Source: an uncultured Clostridia bacterium
GTDB lineage: Bacteria > Bacillota > Clostridia > TANB77 > CAG-508
DNA length: 64,000 nt
Reading direction: 5' to 3'
NCBI GenBank assembly: GCA_944391745.1
Contig: CALXUS010000001.1
Location: 1 to 64,000, forward strand
Shown one piece after another: positions 1 to 9,172 of the stretch (position 1 is the stretch's first letter; every line of letters begins with the position of its first letter). The notes beneath the pieces were generated by a model. That model searched no databases. It was not told where the DNA came from and saw only the letters and a program-made list of their open reading frames with translations. The position numbers and the translations under genes were made by a program.

Positions 1-75
1 AACTACCGCAATTTTATTGGTTTCTCAAAAGATTCATTGTTTACTTTTCAATGTACTTTGTGTTCCTGACCGGAA
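1..75 (-). other. Probable rRNA operon leader, running off the left edge
   Basis: Downstream of the strong promoter at 84-112 the minus strand carries, at 56-39, the sequence GTACATTGAAAAGTAAAC. This resembles the 'GTTCTTTGAAAACT' type element found in leaders and spacers of Firmicutes rRNA operons. A short inverted repeat (TTCC-N5-GGAA, 63-75) lies just before it. The 16S gene itself would be left of base 1. A tRNA operon leader is possible. Positions 113-330, between promoter and the next terminator, are a nearly pure A/T stretch in which I see nothing. Confidence 0.5.
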
Positions 76-83
76 CGAATATT

Positions 84-112
84 ATTATACTCTCCGTTTT
101 AATAAAAGTCAA
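84..112 (-). promoter_or_regulatory. Strong sigma-A promoter facing left
   Basis: Minus strand: -35 TTGACT (112-107), 17-bp spacer, -10 TATAAT (89-84). It transcribes toward base 1, into the rRNA-type leader. Confidence 0.75.
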
Positions 113-330
113 CACTTTTTTTCAAAAAAAGTTTATTTTTTTTAATTTTTTTATAAAACTTTATTTTTTATGTGTTTTTATTCGTTTTTTATAGTGATTT
201 TTTCATGTTATCAGCTTTTTTATGATTAAAATTTTTCTTTTTTTATGTCTGAGTTATATTGCATTTTTGTGTTATGTTAATACGTGTCTTCATTTAGTAT
301 ATTTACATAATATTTTATTTTTTTAAAATA

Positions 331-357
331 ATACCTTGCTAAATTTAAGCAAGGTAT
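331..357 (-). terminator. Terminator of the 363-1781 gene
   Basis: Ten-base-pair perfect stem ATACCTTGCT / AGCAAGGTAT with a 7-nt loop, followed on the minus strand by an A/U-rich tract. It sits 5 nt after the stop of the leftward gene. Confidence 0.75.
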
Positions 358-362
358 AGATT

Positions 363-1781
363 TTAATCAAATAATGGATCAAGGTTTATTCCTATTGATG
401 CTCCTTGTGTTATATATACATTATTTATTTGATTTTTTATTGTATTTAAAAATTCATTTAGATAATCCTGTCCATAATCATTTATTACTGCAACTTTTTC
501 ATCTTCCATATCTTTGAATTTACCAACCTCGTTCGTAAAGTTTATAGTATCATTATATTCAAAACTTACTGTTTTTATACCATCAACTATATTAATTGTT
601 AAATGATTCTTAACATTATTCTCTGCTACTGTTCCTGTCATATTATATATAAATTCTATACTATTTATTATGTCTTCATCATTTTTTTGTATTTTTAGAG
701 TATGTGTTCCATTATTATTTTCTATTTTTATATCTATTGTTGGTTGGTTTTCCTGTTCTATTTTTATTGTAACAAAATTACCTTCATTATTATTAATATT
801 AGAAATTGTTAATGTTATATTATTTATTTGGATTTTTGTTTGAATATTTTTTTGTTTATATTCATAAACCGTTATAGAAAATTCACCTGCTAGCTCTGGA
901 TTTTCTTTTAATTGTTCTATTCTTTCTCTCATTATACTATTTAATGTATTTATATCTGTATAATTATTATTAAAATTTAATAGTTTAAATTTAGATGTAA
1001 TAAAATTCATTATTATACTATCTTGAACTGCTTTTTCAAATAGCGAAATCTGAAGATTACTATTTTGTTCAGAGCTTAGTTTTAATGTGTATGATGTTGT
1101 GTTATATTTTTGTCCTTCTATTTCTATTCTATCTTTATTATTTTTACTATAAGAAGTATCAGGTGCTTGATTTCTTATAATCTTTATATATTCTTCAATA
1201 TGTTTTTTCTCTATTTTTGAAACAGCTAGTATCTCATCTTTATCAAAAAACATTATTTGATTAGGAATATTCTCAGCATTTGCTAAATTCATTTTTTGTG
1301 CTAATTCTGTTAAATTGCTATTTCTGAATACTATATATCCATCTGCAATTTGACTTGAGTAGAAACCATATAAATTTTTATCTCTTGCAACAGTCATATT
1401 AAATAATTCAGTACTATCACTATTAATTGAAACATCATAATTTGCCTGTTCAGCTTTATTATTGGTTTTGCCGATTACATTCATATTTATTTTACTAAGA
1501 ATACTTTCATCTGCAATATTTTCAGAACTAGTTATTTTCATTTCGCCATTAGTAGTATAAGTGTTACTATCTTTAGTTTTTTGCAATGTCTGGTATTCTT
1601 CCTCTGTCTCTAATACATCAAATACTTCTGGTATTTGTAATGCATATCTGAAAAACGCTCCTCTTTTTGTTCTAAATATGTCAGTAGTCATATATAAAAC
1701 AAAAATTGTAACAGCAAATACTATTATGACTGAAAATATTATTATTAAATTTCTTTTTAATCTATTTGGTTTCATTTTCAT
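363..1781 (-). CDS. Membrane-anchored extracellular protein of unknown function
   Basis: 472 aa, family not recognised. A basic start (KMKPNRLKR) is followed by one membrane segment at about residues 12-33, so the protein is anchored by its N-terminus with a large domain outside. The ectodomain is rich in Asn, Ile and Thr and in alternating polar/hydrophobic stretches, which suggests repeated beta strands; a LolA/lipoprotein-like beta fold is a guess only. The start lies 17 nt after the rlmB stop and has no good Shine-Dalgarno, so it is probably read from the same transcript. A strong terminator follows directly. Confidence 0.7.
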   Translation of the reverse strand: MKMKPNRLKRNLIIIFSVIIVFAVTIFVLYMTTDIFRTKRGAFFRYALQIPEVFDVLETEEEYQTLQKTKDSNTYTTNGEMKITSSENIADESILSKINMNVIGKTNNKAEQANYDVSINSDSTELFNMTVARDKNLYGFYSSQIADGYIVFRNSNLTELAQKMNLANAENIPNQIMFFDKDEILAVSKIEKKHIEEYIKIIRNQAPDTSYSKNNKDRIEIEGQKYNTTSYTLKLSSEQNSNLQISLFEKAVQDSIIMNFITSKFKLLNFNNNYTDINTLNSIMRERIEQLKENPELAGEFSITVYEYKQKNIQTKIQINNITLTISNINNNEGNFVTIKIEQENQPTIDIKIENNNGTHTLKIQKNDEDIINSIEFIYNMTGTVAENNVKNHLTINIVDGIKTVSFEYNDTINFTNEVGKFKDMEDEKVAVINDYGQDYLNEFLNTIKNQINNVYITQGASIGINLDPLFD

Positions 1782-1798
1782 TTTAGCATAAAACTATT

Positions 1799-2551
1799 TT
1801 AGTTTTGTGCGTTCCTCCTTTGTTTCATAATTTCATACATAACTATTGATGCTGACACTGATGCATTTAATGAATTTATGTGTCCTTTCATTGGAATTTT
1901 TATTAAAAAATCGCAATTTTCTTTTACTAGTCTGCTCATTCCAAAGCCTTCGCTTCCTATTACAATTCCGACTCCGCCTGAATAGTTTTGTTCATCATAA
2001 TAACTGCTTCCATCCATATCAGTTCCATATATCCATATATTTCTTTCTTTTAAATAATTTATTGTCTCATTTAAATTATTAACTCTAGCTATTTTCATAT
2101 ATTGGACTGCTCCAGCAGAAGTTTTATTAACTGTGCTATTTACTGATGCTGATCTTCTTTTTGGAATAATTATGCCATGTACTCCACTACATTCTGCAGT
2201 TCTAATTATAGAGCCTAAATTATGTGGATCTTCTATTCCGTCTAGTATAAATATTACAGGGTCTTCATTTCTTTGTTTTGCTTCATCTAAAATATCATCA
2301 ACATCACAATATTCATAAGGTGGAGCTATTGCTATAACACCTTGGTGATTATGTGTTTCACTCATTTTGTCTAGTCTTATTTTGTCTACTTCTTGTATTA
2401 CAACTTTATTTTGTTTTGCTAATTTTAATATTTCTGAAATTGATCCATGTTTTTCACCTTTTTGTACATATAGCTTATTAATATCTTTTCCAGATTTTAA
2501 TAATTCTATTACACTATTTCTTCCTTCTATTATGTCTTGATTTTCCTCCAC
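1799..2551 (-). CDS. rlmB: 23S rRNA (guanosine-2'-O)-methyltransferase RlmB (SpoU/TrmH family)
   Basis: 250 aa, normal length. Residues 1-80 form the small SpoU substrate-binding domain. The SPOUT methyltransferase domain follows with motif 1 around 104-120 (GIEDPHNLGSIIRTAE, Asn111 and Arg117), motif 2 IGSEGFGMSRLV near 198, and motif 3 SLNASVSASIVMYE near 228. The family methylates the 2'-O of G2251 (E. coli numbering) in the peptidyl-transferase loop using S-adenosylmethionine. The start codon is GTG, chosen because AGGAGG lies just upstream. The gene is 19 nt from the upstream HD gene, so they are probably one transcript. Confidence 0.93.
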   Translation of the reverse strand: MEENQDIIEGRNSVIELLKSGKDINKLYVQKGEKHGSISEILKLAKQNKVVIQEVDKIRLDKMSETHNHQGVIAIAPPYEYCDVDDILDEAKQRNEDPVIFILDGIEDPHNLGSIIRTAECSGVHGIIIPKRRSASVNSTVNKTSAGAVQYMKIARVNNLNETINYLKERNIWIYGTDMDGSSYYDEQNYSGGVGIVIGSEGFGMSRLVKENCDFLIKIPMKGHINSLNASVSASIVMYEIMKQRRNAQN

Positions 2552-2570
2552 AGAGTCCTCCTTTCTTTTA

Positions 2571-3323
2571 TTAATCAGCTATTTTTTCATCTATATATTT
2601 ATTTATATACTTTCTTATTTCTTCCATTTCTGGTGTTGGGGTTCTATCTATAATTTTATCTGCATATCCTTTTTCTTTTAAAATTTTAAAACTTGGTTTA
2701 AAATTTATATCATATATATATCCTAAGTTTGAAGCCCAATCATCCATAGATGTTTTTTGATACTTTCTTTCTATTTGCTTTCCTTCTAACATTGTAGAAA
2801 GAACTTTTTCTGTAATTGGCTCATTTATTATCTCTTTCTTTTTGAATAGAGTTTCAAAAGATTCAAATACTAATAAATTAAGAATATCTATTTTATCAGC
2901 ATCTCTAATTATTTTTGATTGGAGTAAGGTTTCTCCTTTCAAGGTTTCATCAATTTTGTATTTATTATGATTTAATATTGATGTAAATATTATATCATAA
3001 TATTTTTCATCATTGCAAAATTCTTTTATAAAATTATTTTCTTTTAATACTTTTACTCCCATTTCAGCATGATTTATTGATTCTCTATCACTAAAAGTAT
3101 CATATATTCTTAATTGTTCAAATCTGCCTATATCATGCAAAAGTCCTATTAATTCTGCTAAATCTATTTGTTCCTTTGTTAATTTTAGTTCTGTAGCTAT
3201 TTGTTTTGAAACGTCAGCTACTCTATAAATGTGTGCTGCTTTAAGTTTTATTCTTGGATTTGAGAAATCATATTTTTCTATATATTTTTTTAATACTTGT
3301 CTTGCTTTTAAATTATCTATCAT
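2571..3323 (-). CDS. HD-domain phosphohydrolase
   Basis: 250 aa. The HD signature is LLHDIGRFEQ (His63-Asp64), with an earlier metal-binding His31 in AAHIYRV and a later conserved Asp in IRDADKIDIL. HD proteins hydrolyse phosphate esters, often of nucleotides; the substrate cannot be told here. No membrane segment. GGGAGG precedes the ATG. It lies between lepA and rlmB, both translation related, so a role in nucleotide or RNA metabolism is possible but inferred from position only. Confidence 0.82.
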   Translation of the reverse strand: MIDNLKARQVLKKYIEKYDFSNPRIKLKAAHIYRVADVSKQIATELKLTKEQIDLAELIGLLHDIGRFEQLRIYDTFSDRESINHAEMGVKVLKENNFIKEFCNDEKYYDIIFTSILNHNKYKIDETLKGETLLQSKIIRDADKIDILNLLVFESFETLFKKKEIINEPITEKVLSTMLEGKQIERKYQKTSMDDWASNLGYIYDINFKPSFKILKEKGYADKIIDRTPTPEMEEIRKYINKYIDEKIAD

Positions 3324-3410
3324 CAGTGCCTCCCTTTTTCTTCAATGAAGGTCCTTTTCCAAAATTCTATGTTTTAATTTTTTTAAAGGAACCGTTCCAA
3401 GTGAAAAAAA

Positions 3411-5228
3411 TTATTTTCCTTCTTCATTTCCTCCTCTTAATACATTTAAAAATGCTTCTTGTGGAATTTCAACATTTCCAAACTCCCTCATACGTTTCTT
3501 TCCACGTTTTTGTTTTTCTAATAATTTTTTCTTTCTTGTAATATCTCCACCATAACATTTTGCTAGTACATCTTTTCTTAATGCAGATATTGTTTCTCTA
3601 GCAATTATTTGTCCACCTATTGCTGCTTGAATTGGTATTGCAAATAATTGTCTTGGAATTTCACCTTTTAATCTTTCTACTAATGTTCTTCCCTTGTTAT
3701 AAGCATTTGATTTATGTACTATAAATGAAAGTGCATCTATTTTTTCATTATTAACATATATATCAAGTTTAACTAATTCTGATTGCTTATATTCTTTAAA
3801 ATAATAATCTAGTGAAGCATAGCCTTTTGTTCTAGATTTTAATGCATCAAAAAAGTCATAGATTATTTCATTTAATGGTAACTCATATTTTAATGTTACT
3901 CTATTTTCGTCTAAATATTTCATATCAATGTATATACCTCTTCTATCTTGGCATAATGTCATCACATTTCCTACAAAGTCTTTTGGTACCATTATACTTG
4001 CATCTACATAAGGTTCTTCTATTTTGTTTATTTGTGTTTGAGGTGGTAAATCACTTGGATTATATATGTCTATAATTTCACCATCTGTTTTGTAAACTTT
4101 GTATATAACTGATGGTGCTGTTGTAATCAAACTTAAATCAAATTCCCTATCTAGTCTTTCCTCAATTATTTCCAAATGTAATAAGCCTAAGAATCCGCAT
4201 CTAAAGCCTGAGCCTAATGCAGTTGATGTTTCAGGTTCAAATTCTAATGCCGCATCATTTAATTGTAGTTTTTCTAATGCAATTTTTAAATTTTCGTAAT
4301 CGCTTCCATCCATTGGGTAAAGTCCGCAGTATACCATAGGATTTACTTTTTTGTATCCTGGAAGAGGCTCTCTTGCTGGAGTTTCATTATTTGTTATTGT
4401 ATCACCAACTCTAATATCTGATAAACTTTTTATACTTGCAGCTATATATCCAACTTCTCCTGCTGAAAGCTCATTAGCTGGCTCATATTTTCCTGGTTCA
4501 AAATATCCAACCTCTGTAACTGTAAAATGTTTATTTGTTGACATTAGCTTTATTTCATCACCAACTTTTACTGTTCCATCTTTAATTCTGACATAGGCAA
4601 GTGCACCCTTATAATCATTGTATATTGAGTCAAATATAAGAGCTTTAAGAGGTTTGCTTACATCACCACTTGGTGCAGGAATATCTGTTACTATTTTTTC
4701 TAAAACTTCTTCAACATTTAGTCCTGTTTTTGCAGAAATGCATGGAGCATCTTCAGCTGGAATTCCAATTATATTTTCTATTTCTTGTTTTACTTCATCA
4801 GGTCTTGCACTTGGTAAATCTATTTTATTTATTACAGGAACAATTTCTAAATTATTATCTAATGCTAAATATACATTTGCTAATGTTTGAGCTTCAACCC
4901 CTTGAGTACTATCTACTACTAAAACAGCACCTTCGCAAGCTGCTAAACTTCTTGATACTTCATAGTTAAAATCTACATGCCCTGGAGTATCTATTAAATT
5001 TAGCTCATAAGTATGCCCATCTCTAGCATTATATTTCATTCTAACAGCTTGAGATTTTATGGTTATTCCTCTTTCTTTTTCTATGTCCATGTTGTCTAAC
5101 ACTTGTTCTGACATTTCTCTTTTTGAAAGAACTCCTGTCATCTCAATTAGTCTATCTGCCAATGTTGATTTTCCATGGTCTATATGTGCTATTATGCTAA
5201 AATTTCTAATGTATTTTTGATCTTTCAT
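3411..5228 (-). CDS. lepA: Elongation factor 4 (LepA), ribosomal back-translocase GTPase
   Basis: 605 aa, full length. G1 is [12 protein letters not shown] near residue 14, G3 is DTPGHVDF near 81, and G4 is NKIDLP near 135. The LepA-specific C-terminal domain ends in the basic stretch [21 protein letters not shown]4 binds the ribosome and acts on stalled or mistranslocated elongation complexes. Arg codons CGT are used in the C-terminal tail, which matters for the CGG observation. AGAGAGG precedes the ATG. Transcription continues toward the HD gene across an 87-nt gap. Confidence 0.97.
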   Translation of the reverse strand: MKDQKYIRNFSIIAHIDHGKSTLADRLIEMTGVLSKREMSEQVLDNMDIEKERGITIKSQAVRMKYNARDGHTYELNLIDTPGHVDFNYEVSRSLAACEGAVLVVDSTQGVEAQTLANVYLALDNNLEIVPVINKIDLPSARPDEVKQEIENIIGIPAEDAPCISAKTGLNVEEVLEKIVTDIPAPSGDVSKPLKALIFDSIYNDYKGALAYVRIKDGTVKVGDEIKLMSTNKHFTVTEVGYFEPGKYEPANELSAGEVGYIAASIKSLSDIRVGDTITNNETPAREPLPGYKKVNPMVYCGLYPMDGSDYENLKIALEKLQLNDAALEFEPETSTALGSGFRCGFLGLLHLEIIEERLDREFDLSLITTAPSVIYKVYKTDGEIIDIYNPSDLPPQTQINKIEEPYVDASIMVPKDFVGNVMTLCQDRRGIYIDMKYLDENRVTLKYELPLNEIIYDFFDALKSRTKGYASLDYYFKEYKQSELVKLDIYVNNEKIDALSFIVHKSNAYNKGRTLVERLKGEIPRQLFAIPIQAAIGGQIIARETISALRKDVLAKCYGGDITRKKKLLEKQKRGKKRMREFGNVEIPQEAFLNVLRGGNEEGK

Positions 5229-5314
5229 TGTTTTCCTCTCTCTTAATATTTTTTCTATTATTTATAAATATTAACATAAATATTTTTACTTTACAATACT
5301 TAAAGCAAAAAACT

Positions 5315-5342
5315 GCCCCAAGGAAGAGGTCTTCCTCAGGGC
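5315..5342 (-). terminator. Terminator of the 5350 orphan gene
   Basis: On the minus strand a GC-rich stem (GCCC..AGGAAGA / TCTTCCT..GGGC) is followed by TTTTTTG. It begins 8 nt after the orphan's stop and is far more GC-rich than native terminators nearby. Confidence 0.85.
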
Positions 5343-5349
5343 TGGAGTG

Positions 5350-5718
5350 TTAAATTGGTATCGTTTTTTCTGTGCACATAACTGCGGTTCCTAAATCCGC
5401 GTTTATTATTATTTTGTTTCCATTTGGAAGTGTAAGAACTTGTCCAGGTACATAGAGCTTGTCCATTACCGAAGACAAAATGTCGAATTTAGAGATCATA
5501 TCGGTTCGATTTGAGTTCAGAGATACTATCTTGCTTAGCACCTCCTCTTCGGATTCATCCGTTTCAATGAATCCATACGCTAGTGTGTTAAGAGGAACTG
5601 TAACGTCAAAATAGTTATTTGTACTCACCCGAAACAACCTGTAGCAAGGTGGTGTAGGCTCCTTTCCTTCTACCCATGGTGAAGCCGTTATACAAACTAA
5701 CCAAAACTTTTTGTTCAC
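5350..5718 (-). CDS. Isolated small protein of unknown function, atypical composition
   Basis: 122 aa, not recognised. The start is GTG at 5718 because AAGGGAG lies 8 nt upstream; a longer reading from 5739 has no ribosome site. The protein is soluble, with no signal or membrane segment. Its base composition is clearly more GC-rich than lepA and tsaE on either side, and it has its own promoter (5754-5782) and terminator (5315-5342). Residue 30 is Arg encoded by CGG (5631-5629), a codon essentially absent from native genes here. A +1 shift at that codon would meet TGA at once. It looks like a single-gene insertion between lepA and tsaE. Confidence 0.6.
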   Translation of the reverse strand: MNKKFWLVCITASPWVEGKEPTPPCYRLFRVSTNNYFDVTVPLNTLAYGFIETDESEEEVLSKIVSLNSNRTDMISKFDILSSVMDKLYVPGQVLTLPNGNKIIINADLGTAVMCTEKTIPI

Positions 5719-5753
5719 ATATATCACTCCCTTCAACAACTGTGAACAATATT

Positions 5754-5782
5754 ATTTTATCACATTTTATGTAAATAGTAAA
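5754..5782 (-). promoter_or_regulatory. Promoter of the 5350 orphan gene
   Basis: Minus strand TTTACT (5782-5777), 17-bp spacer, TAAAAT (5759-5754), about 35 nt upstream of the GTG start. Confidence 0.55.
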
Positions 5783-5807
5783 GCTTTGATTATATAGCTT
5801 AGTTAGT

Positions 5808-6278
5808 TTATTGGTTACCCACAAAACTATTAAAATCAATATTATTATATTTTTCACCAAATGTTTCTATATTTAGAATTCTTTCATCTGGATTATTATC
5901 ATTTTTTTCAAAAGAAATTTTTATATAATCATTTGGCAAAATATCTTCAATAAGTTCCCCCCATTCAAATATACATATTCCTCTTGAAAAATATTCTTCT
6001 CCTCCAATGTTTTCAAATTCGTAAATATCTGATAATCTATATAAATCAAAATGATATATACTGATTTCATCATTTTTATATTCATTTACTATTGTGAATG
6101 TTGGGCTAGAGATTTCATCTTGCAAGTTAAAGTGTTCTAATATTCCTTCTACAAACTTTGTTTTTCCAGCGCCTAATTCTCCTGAAAGAACTAAAACATC
6201 ACCTTTATTCAATATTCCTGCTAAATTTTTAGCATATTCCTTTGTTTGAAATTCGTTTTGACAAATAATTTGACACAT
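5808..6278 (-). CDS. tsaE: tRNA threonylcarbamoyladenosine biosynthesis ATPase TsaE
   Basis: 156 aa, normal length. The P-loop GELGAGKT is at residues 33-40, followed by the family motifs SPTFTIVNEY (about 58-67), HFDLYRL and FEWGE. TsaE works with TsaB and TsaD to make t6A37 in ANN-decoding tRNAs; tsaB and tsaD are not in the window. AAAGG precedes the ATG. The gene is 20 nt from the upstream envelope-protein gene. Confidence 0.93.
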   Translation of the reverse strand: MCQIICQNEFQTKEYAKNLAGILNKGDVLVLSGELGAGKTKFVEGILEHFNLQDEISSPTFTIVNEYKNDEISIYHFDLYRLSDIYEFENIGGEEYFSRGICIFEWGELIEDILPNDYIKISFEKNDNNPDERILNIETFGEKYNNIDFNSFVGNQ

Positions 6279-6297
6279 ATTTTTTTAACCTTTCTTT

Positions 6298-7356
6298 TTA
6301 TTTTTTATTTTCGTTTTCATCTTCATCTTCATCATAAAGTCCAAAACCTTTTTTTCTTTTACATGAATTTATCATTTTTTTCCATGGTAATTTTAGAATT
6401 AGTCCTTCTAATAAACAAATTGTTAATATTACAGTTATGAATTGTGGAATGGTGAATGAAATTAATGTACTTTTTGGTGAGTTTGACTCATTCTCTTTTT
6501 CATCAACTTCTTGTTCTATTTCATTGCTTTCTTTTTTGTTAATTTTTATGACATAAGTAACACTTTGGTCATCTTTTTGCATTGAAATTTTTATTATGTT
6601 TTCACCTATGTTAAATGTTTCTGGCTTTTCCACTTTTACATATTCATTATATTCTCCCGCTTCTGTTAATACTTCTATGTCAACTATGTTGCTTTCTATT
6701 TCAGCTGTATATTCATAAGTATCTATATTAAATGTCGGAGTATAATTTATTTCTTGTTTTTCTCCATTTTCATCTACTGCATTTAGCATAAGTGAATTCA
6801 TGCCAAATTGTGGTGTTGCTTCTTCTTCGGTTTCAGTTTGAACAACATTTTTTACTGCTTCTTTATTTGTATTTGGCTTATTGTTATTATTATCTTTCGA
6901 TTGGTTCTTTTTATTTGAATTTCCTGAATTTGAATTATTTGTGTTATTTGATGTAGATGTACCAGAATTTGATGAATTATTTGTTTCAGTCTGTTTTGCT
7001 TTGACATTTATAGTAACTGAACCACTTCCTGTAATGTATTGTTCATCTGGTGTAACAACTTCATCAGGTACTACTGTGATAGTAGCACTTCCTTGACTAA
7101 CAGCTTTTGCTGTTATTTTTGTTCCTTCTCTATCTACCCAGTTTGTACTTTCAACAGTAACAACTCCTGTATTAGATGATGTAACTGATTTTATAACTCC
7201 ATCACCTCCTGAAATTGTTATTGTAAAAGTATCTCCTACAGTAGGGTTAGAGTTAGATGTTGTAACCTTTAATGATGCTGCTTTTACATTAGATACTAAT
7301 AGGCTTAAAAATAATAAAATTCCTAATAGTATACTTATTTTTAATATTTTTTTCAT
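6298..7356 (-). CDS. Cell-surface protein with Ig-like and cadherin-like beta domains
   Basis: 352 aa from the ATG at 7356, chosen because GGAAGGA lies 6 nt upstream and a signal peptide (KKILKISILLGILLFLSLLV) follows at once. After the signal comes a bacterial Ig-like domain (about 25-115), a low-complexity Ser/Thr/Asn linker (about 120-160), then a cadherin-like beta-sandwich domain (about 185-275) with the typical end VTYVIKINKKE. A membrane helix near 300-325 and a short basic tail anchor it. It probably faces the outside and is cotranscribed with the amidase just upstream. Binding partner unknown. Confidence 0.72.
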   Translation of the reverse strand: MKKILKISILLGILLFLSLLVSNVKAASLKVTTSNSNPTVGDTFTITISGGDGVIKSVTSSNTGVVTVESTNWVDREGTKITAKAVSQGSATITVVPDEVVTPDEQYITGSGSVTINVKAKQTETNNSSNSGTSTSNNTNNSNSGNSNKKNQSKDNNNNKPNTNKEAVKNVVQTETEEEATPQFGMNSLMLNAVDENGEKQEINYTPTFNIDTYEYTAEIESNIVDIEVLTEAGEYNEYVKVEKPETFNIGENIIKISMQKDDQSVTYVIKINKKESNEIEQEVDEKENESNSPKSTLISFTIPQFITVILTICLLEGLILKLPWKKMINSCKRKKGFGLYDEDEDENENKK

Positions 7357-7383
7357 AACTATTCCTTCCATTTTCAATATATT

Positions 7384-9066
7384 TTATCTTAAATCTAATT
7401 TTTTAACTCCTAAAATGTCATTTTTAATTTTAACGTAATCCATTACTGATACTTTATTATCATTATTAACATCAGCCACACTCCAATAAAAACTATCAGA
7501 TAATATTTTATATTTTAAAATATGATTTTTTATTTTTACATAGTCCATAACTGAAATTTTTCCGTCTCCATTTACATCTCCATATAATTTACATTCATAA
7601 GTTTGTATACAATCGTCTCCTCTGTAAATTTCAACTTTTGTTCCACTGCCCACAAATTCTTCTGAATTAATTTTGGCTTTAAGTCCTTCTGATAGTTTTA
7701 TATGATTAGCAAATTCTTTTGTGTCTACTTCTCGTGGGAAATTAGATATAACACCATTTTCTTCTTTGTAATCCTCTATTTGTATATTTTCGTTATCGTT
7801 TAATTTATTTACTGTTATTTGTATTGTATCTGTTTTGTTATATTTTTCGTAATTTGCATTTATTACTGTTGTACCTTCACCTACTGCTGTTACTATTCCA
7901 TTTTCATCAACAGTTGCTATATTATTGTCATTAGATTTCCATGTTATTTTACTGTTTTCCACTCCTGTATCTGTAAATAATTGCATCTTTGTATTTATAA
8001 TCATACTTGCTTTTTCGCCATTTTGTATAGTAATTTTTGGATCTGTTACTTCTACTTTAACCTGTGAAAACACTTTATCGTTTCCATCAGCAGTAGCAGT
8101 GATTGTTGCTGTTCCTTCTCCTGTTGCAGTAATATTTCCATTTTGATCAACACTTGCAATTTTGCTGTTATTCGTTGACCAATTTATTTTTTTATTTACA
8201 GCAGTTGTTGGATTAATTGTATAATCAATTTTTGTTTTTTCTCCAACGATTAAATTAACATTTGTTTTATTTAATATTATTTCAGATACTATATCTTTTT
8301 TCAATTTTAATCCATAGTGTTCTACAATAGCTTGTCCATCAGCTTCTGCTAACTTTTTTAATTTTGCATCGGTATTTATGTATTGAACATCTTGACCTGC
8401 TATAAAGCAGTGTTCAATAAGAATTGATGTTATTCCTGTTCCTTTTGTTATATCTGGTCCTCTATCTTCACTATCGCCCTTCATAGCATATCTAATTATT
8501 CCATAATAATCTGCCTTTGTTCCATCAGAATATTCCCATTTAGGACCTGTATCATTGCAAAGTCTAGTTTTTACTCCCCTATTATATATTCCTAAATTTG
8601 ATAAATTTCTTAATATAAGATTTCCTATTTCTGTCGATTCTTGTTTGTATTTATAACATGAAGTGTTATCTGTTACATAAACTTCCGCACCATGCCAAGA
8701 TGTTCCAGAAGAAGCTGCATTATAATGTAAACATAGTAATAAATCCGCATTATTATTTCTTGCAACCATACCTCTATCTAAAACGGACATCTCAGTATTG
8801 TTGTCTAAGCTATTATGAGTCATTATTATTTCTACTCCATAGTATTCTTCTAAATATTCTTTTAAATATCTAGCTGTTTTTAATGTAATATCTTTTTCAA
8901 TTATTCCGTCATCATAGTTTACGGCTCCTGTCTCATATCCTCCATGTCCTGGATCTATTACAATTTTCATTGTTTTTACACTTTCAGCCTTGCTTATATT
9001 CCAAAAGTTTGTATAAAGCAAGCAAAGTATTATCACTAATAAAATGCTTATTAATTTCTTTTTCAT
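7384..9066 (-). CDS. N-acetylmuramoyl-L-alanine amidase with two BIG2 domains and a dockerin
   Basis: 560 aa. Signal peptide 1-27. Amidase_3 domain about 33-252, with zinc ligands His41 (DPGHGG), Glu57 and His114 (LHYNA) and catalytic Glu218 (LIEH). Two BIG2 Ig-like domains cover about 263-342 and 345-420. A type I dockerin at about 495-555 has two calcium-loop repeats, GDVNGDGKISVMDYVKI and ADVNNDNKVSVMDYVKI. The enzyme cleaves the amide between MurNAc and the stem peptide of peptidoglycan. The dockerin should tether it to a cohesin, but no cohesin gene is in this window. Confidence 0.92.
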   Translation of the reverse strand: MKKKLISILLVIILCLLYTNFWNISKAESVKTMKIVIDPGHGGYETGAVNYDDGIIEKDITLKTARYLKEYLEEYYGVEIIMTHNSLDNNTEMSVLDRGMVARNNNADLLLCLHYNAASSGTSWHGAEVYVTDNTSCYKYKQESTEIGNLILRNLSNLGIYNRGVKTRLCNDTGPKWEYSDGTKADYYGIIRYAMKGDSEDRGPDITKGTGITSILIEHCFIAGQDVQYINTDAKLKKLAEADGQAIVEHYGLKLKKDIVSEIILNKTNVNLIVGEKTKIDYTINPTTAVNKKINWSTNNSKIASVDQNGNITATGEGTATITATADGNDKVFSQVKVEVTDPKITIQNGEKASMIINTKMQLFTDTGVENSKITWKSNDNNIATVDENGIVTAVGEGTTVINANYEKYNKTDTIQITVNKLNDNENIQIEDYKEENGVISNFPREVDTKEFANHIKLSEGLKAKINSEEFVGSGTKVEIYRGDDCIQTYECKLYGDVNGDGKISVMDYVKIKNHILKYKILSDSFYWSVADVNNDNKVSVMDYVKIKNDILGVKKLDLR

Positions 9067-9143
9067 TATCTATACCTTTTCTCTATTTTTTTCTATTATA
9101 TTTTATAATATCAATCTATTTTTTTCAATGATTATTTAAAAAT

Positions 9144-9172
9144 AAAGAAGGGTTAAATATTTTCCCCTCTTT
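9144..9172 (-). terminator. Terminator after the pilin-like gene
   Basis: Stem AAAGAgGGG / CCCtTCTTT read on the minus strand, followed by ATTTTT. It overlaps the stop codon of the 9171-9392 gene. Confidence 0.6.

Noticed and set aside
3842-4969. Open frames on the plus strand opposite lepA (and similar ones opposite groEL, dnaE, mgtA, the ABC permease)
   Set aside because: They are antisense to clearly conserved genes, lack ribosome sites, and show the Leu/Phe/His-rich pattern expected from the complement of AT-rich codons.
5615-5860. 81-codon minus-strand frame overlapping tsaE and the 5350 orphan
   Set aside because: It starts inside tsaE without a Shine-Dalgarno, crosses the orphan's promoter and uses the wrong frame of a better-supported gene.
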